NCBI GenBank assembly: GCA_041391925.1
Contig: JAWKNA010000007.1
Coordinates: forward strand, 62,001 to 126,000
DNA from: JBPOFM01 sp041391925
GTDB taxonomy: Bacteria > Bacteroidota > Bacteroidia > Flavobacteriales > Flavobacteriaceae
Direction: 5' to 3'
Length of the DNA: 64,000 nucleotides
Numbering within the stretch: position 1 is the stretch's first letter; every line of letters begins with the position of its first letter. This document shows, one piece after another, positions 62,112-64,000 of the stretch. A program made the translations under genes and the position numbers. The notes beneath the pieces were generated by a model, which saw nothing but the letters and a program-made list of their open reading frames with translations, was not told the DNA's origin and did no database searches.

Positions 62112-62951
62112 ATGGAACAGATACAATGGCAAATCGTTAAGGAATATGAAGACATCACCTATAAAAAGTGTAATGGTGTTGCTCGCATTGCGTTCAATAG
62201 GCCAAATGTCCGAAATGCCTTCAGACCAAAAACGACCAGTGAACTTTACGATGCATTTTATAATGCCAATGAAGATGTAAACATAGGAGTTGTACTGCTT
62301 TCTGCAGAAGGGCCTTCCAGTAAAGATGGTGTTTGGAGTTTTTGCAGTGGCGGCGACCAAAAAGCAAGAGGCCATCAAGGCTATGTTGGGGACGATGGTT
62401 ACCATCGATTGAATATTCTGGAAGTGCAACGATTGATTCGGTTTATGCCCAAAGCGGTCATTTCGGTTGTCCCAGGTTGGGCTGTTGGTGGTGGTCATAG
62501 TTTGCACGTGGTTTGCGACTTGACGTTGGCTAGTAAGGAACATGCCATTTTTAAACAGACTGATGCCGATGTCACAAGTTTCGATGGTGGTTATGGCTCG
62601 GCTTATTTGGCAAAAATGGTCGGGCAAAAAAAAGCCCGTGAAATCTTTTTCCTCGGAAGAAATTATTCAGCACAGGAGGCTTTTGAAATGGGTATGGTAA
62701 ATGCCGTCATTCCTCATGAAGCATTGGAAGCAACTGCTTACGAATGGGCACAAGAAATTTTGGCAAAATCACCAACTTCCATTAAAATGCTGAAGTTCGC
62801 CATGAACTTGACGGATGATGGCATGGTTGGACAACAAGTATTTGCTGGTGAAGCCACACGATTGGCCTATATGACCGATGAAGCCAAAGAAGGCAGAGAC
62901 GCATTCCTAGAAAAGCGCAAGCCTAATTTTGAAAAAAAATGGATTCCTTAA
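62112..62951 (+). CDS. menB: 1,4-dihydroxy-2-naphthoyl-CoA synthase
   Basis: 279 residues, crotonase fold. Motifs: FSGGDQKARG-like CSGGDQKARG (oxyanion), GWAVGGGHSLHVVCDLTLAS, and DADVTSFDGGYGSAYLAKMV, diagnostic of MenB (active-site Asp/Tyr). It cyclises O-succinylbenzoyl-CoA. It is followed by menA after 14 nt. Its own TACTTTTA element near 62086 is a possible but weak -7 box. Confidence 0.96.
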   Translation: MEQIQWQIVKEYEDITYKKCNGVARIAFNRPNVRNAFRPKTTSELYDAFYNANEDVNIGVVLLSAEGPSSKDGVWSFCSGGDQKARGHQGYVGDDGYHRLNILEVQRLIRFMPKAVISVVPGWAVGGGHSLHVVCDLTLASKEHAIFKQTDADVTSFDGGYGSAYLAKMVGQKKAREIFFLGRNYSAQEAFEMGMVNAVIPHEALEATAYEWAQEILAKSPTSIKMLKFAMNLTDDGMVGQQVFAGEATRLAYMTDEAKEGRDAFLEKRKPNFEKKWIP

Positions 62952-62965
62952 ACTTCCTATAATTT

Positions 62966-63868
62966 ATGGCTAACATTAAAGTTTGGCTTTCTGCCATGCG
63001 ATTGCGCACGCTACCGTTATCAGTTTCTGGAATCATTCTTGGAGGTTGTTTCGCGTTTTACAATGGTTATTTTGACTGGATGGTATTTATCATTGCCACC
63101 CTTTTGACCATGGGTTTACAGATATTGTCCAATTTGGCGAATGATTATGGAGACGGCGTCAAAGGAACAGACAATGAACGTAGAGTCGGTCCCAAACGTG
63201 CTATCCAGAGTGGACAAATTTCAGAACACCAGATGATAGATGGTATCAGAAAAAATATACTGATTGTTATCTTCTTGACTGTAGCGCTTGTTTTTGCTGC
63301 TTTTGGGACTAAAAATTTCCTTTATGGATTTTTGTTTCTCATTCTGGGAGGGCTTGCCGTATATGCTGCGTTGACTTATACCATTGGCGATTCAGCATAT
63401 GGATATAAGGGTTTGGGAGATTTTTTTGTATTTGCTTTTTTTGGTTTGGTAAGTGTTATTGGAAGTTATTTTTTGTTCATGAAACAATTAGATCATGTTG
63501 TCATTCTACCTGCGATTGCCTTAGGACTTTTGAGTGTGGGAGTTTTGAATCTCAATAACATGCGTGACATTGAATCGGATCAGCTATCCCAAAAAATTAC
63601 TATGGCTGTAAAACTCGGGAAATCAAGAGCAAAAAATTATCATTTCTTTCTCATTGTGGGAGCTATGGTGGTTTCCTTTGTATTTTCAATCTTGTATTTT
63701 ACTTCTTTCTGGAATTTTCTTTTCTACATCGCATACATTCCTTTAGTGAAACATCTTATAAAAATCAAGAATGCAAGCTTGCCCAATGATTTTGATTCCC
63801 AATTGAAGATATTGGCACTGACAACTTTCTTGTTTTCCCTACTATTAGGAGTTGGATACATTTTATAA
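62966..63868 (+). CDS. menA: 1,4-dihydroxy-2-naphthoate octaprenyltransferase
   Basis: 300 residues, nine-helix prenyltransferase. The metal/pyrophosphate motif NLANDYGDGVKGTDNERRVG (about 52-71) and the second aspartate-rich NNMRDIESD (about 198-206) are clear. It transfers a polyprenyl chain to the naphthoate, giving demethylmenaquinone. Last gene of the operon in this window; the final 132 bp hold no gene. Confidence 0.95.
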   Translation: MANIKVWLSAMRLRTLPLSVSGIILGGCFAFYNGYFDWMVFIIATLLTMGLQILSNLANDYGDGVKGTDNERRVGPKRAIQSGQISEHQMIDGIRKNILIVIFLTVALVFAAFGTKNFLYGFLFLILGGLAVYAALTYTIGDSAYGYKGLGDFFVFAFFGLVSVIGSYFLFMKQLDHVVILPAIALGLLSVGVLNLNNMRDIESDQLSQKITMAVKLGKSRAKNYHFFLIVGAMVVSFVFSILYFTSFWNFLFYIAYIPLVKHLIKIKNASLPNDFDSQLKILALTTFLFSLLLGVGYIL

Positions 63869-64000
63869 AAAAAATGTTAAATGTTTGCAAATCAAATATT
63901 TAATAGCTACATTAGTTCGATAATTTGATACCAACAATTTTGCTATTAAGTTGGTTAAAAAATTTGGGGCTTAAAAACTCAAGCAATTTCTTCAAATCTG

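Noticed and set aside
62091..62627. 178-codon open frame antisense to menB
   Set aside because: Complete overlap with a secure menB; no protein family features.

Overview
The window is chromosomal DNA from a marine-type member of the Flavobacteriaceae (Bacteroidota). The evidence is the AT-rich sequence, a SusC/SusD polysaccharide-utilization locus, the gliding genes gldF and gldG, a type 9 secretion (T9SS) type B sorting domain, a menaquinone operon, and several TAnnTTTG-type -7 promoter elements. The genus cannot be named from the sequence. No rRNA, tRNA, CRISPR array, phage or transposase was seen.

Layout. 1-14.9 kb is a laminarin-type (beta-1,3-glucan) locus: a propeller/LuxR sensor-regulator (5' end outside the window), SusC, SusD, a PKD surface lipoprotein, a lipoprotein GH16, a GH3, a second GH16 and a LacI regulator. 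The last three enzyme genes are packed with 0 or -4 bp spacing. 15-19.9 kb holds a DUF4870 gene, dnaN and the gliding ABC genes gldG and gldF with an extra BamE-like membrane gene between them. 19.9-23.7 kb holds a SAM hydrolase, a heavily frameshifted phoH pseudogene, an outer-membrane barrel and purC. 23.7-31.4 kb holds an acyltransferase-like membrane protein, an AGCS amino-acid symporter, and an acetaldehyde/acetate module (AraC regulator, aldehyde dehydrogenase, DUF779, acs). 31.4-35.4 kb is a small signalling island: LuxR response regulator, TPR histidine kinase, a 51-residue lipoprotein, and a divergent membrane protein, with four copies of a ~22-bp motif spread around it. 35.5-47.1 kb holds a T9SS cargo, an RluA pseudouridine synthase, panB, a two-SGNH plus MBOAT O-acetylation operon, an NTF2-like protein and sdaA.

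47.2-52.0 kb is the most unusual part. Five unrelated minus-strand genes of mostly unknown function each sit in a unit bounded by a short inverted core (GTTGTGCGTA / TACGCACAAC and variants). In four of the five the stop codon is 4-5 nt from the core. The cores match across each gene unit rather than across each intergenic site. That is the rule for integron gene cassettes and their attC sites, but no integrase gene is present, so the region looks like an integrase-less cassette cluster. A 10 x 21-bp minisatellite lies at its edge.

52.3-64 kb returns to core genome: a lipoprotein, dnaK with a distinctive upstream dyad, nitronate monooxygenase, two GNAT acetyltransferases, and the menaquinone operon (hotdog thioesterase, menF, menD, S1/CvfB-like, menB, menA).

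How genes work together. In the first locus the regulators sense oligosaccharide, SusCD and the PKD lipoprotein bind and import glucan, GH16 enzymes cut it, and GH3 releases glucose. The Ald/DUF779/Acs module would turn acetaldehyde into acetyl-CoA. GldF/GldG and the T9SS cargo belong to gliding and secretion. The men genes make menaquinone for respiration.
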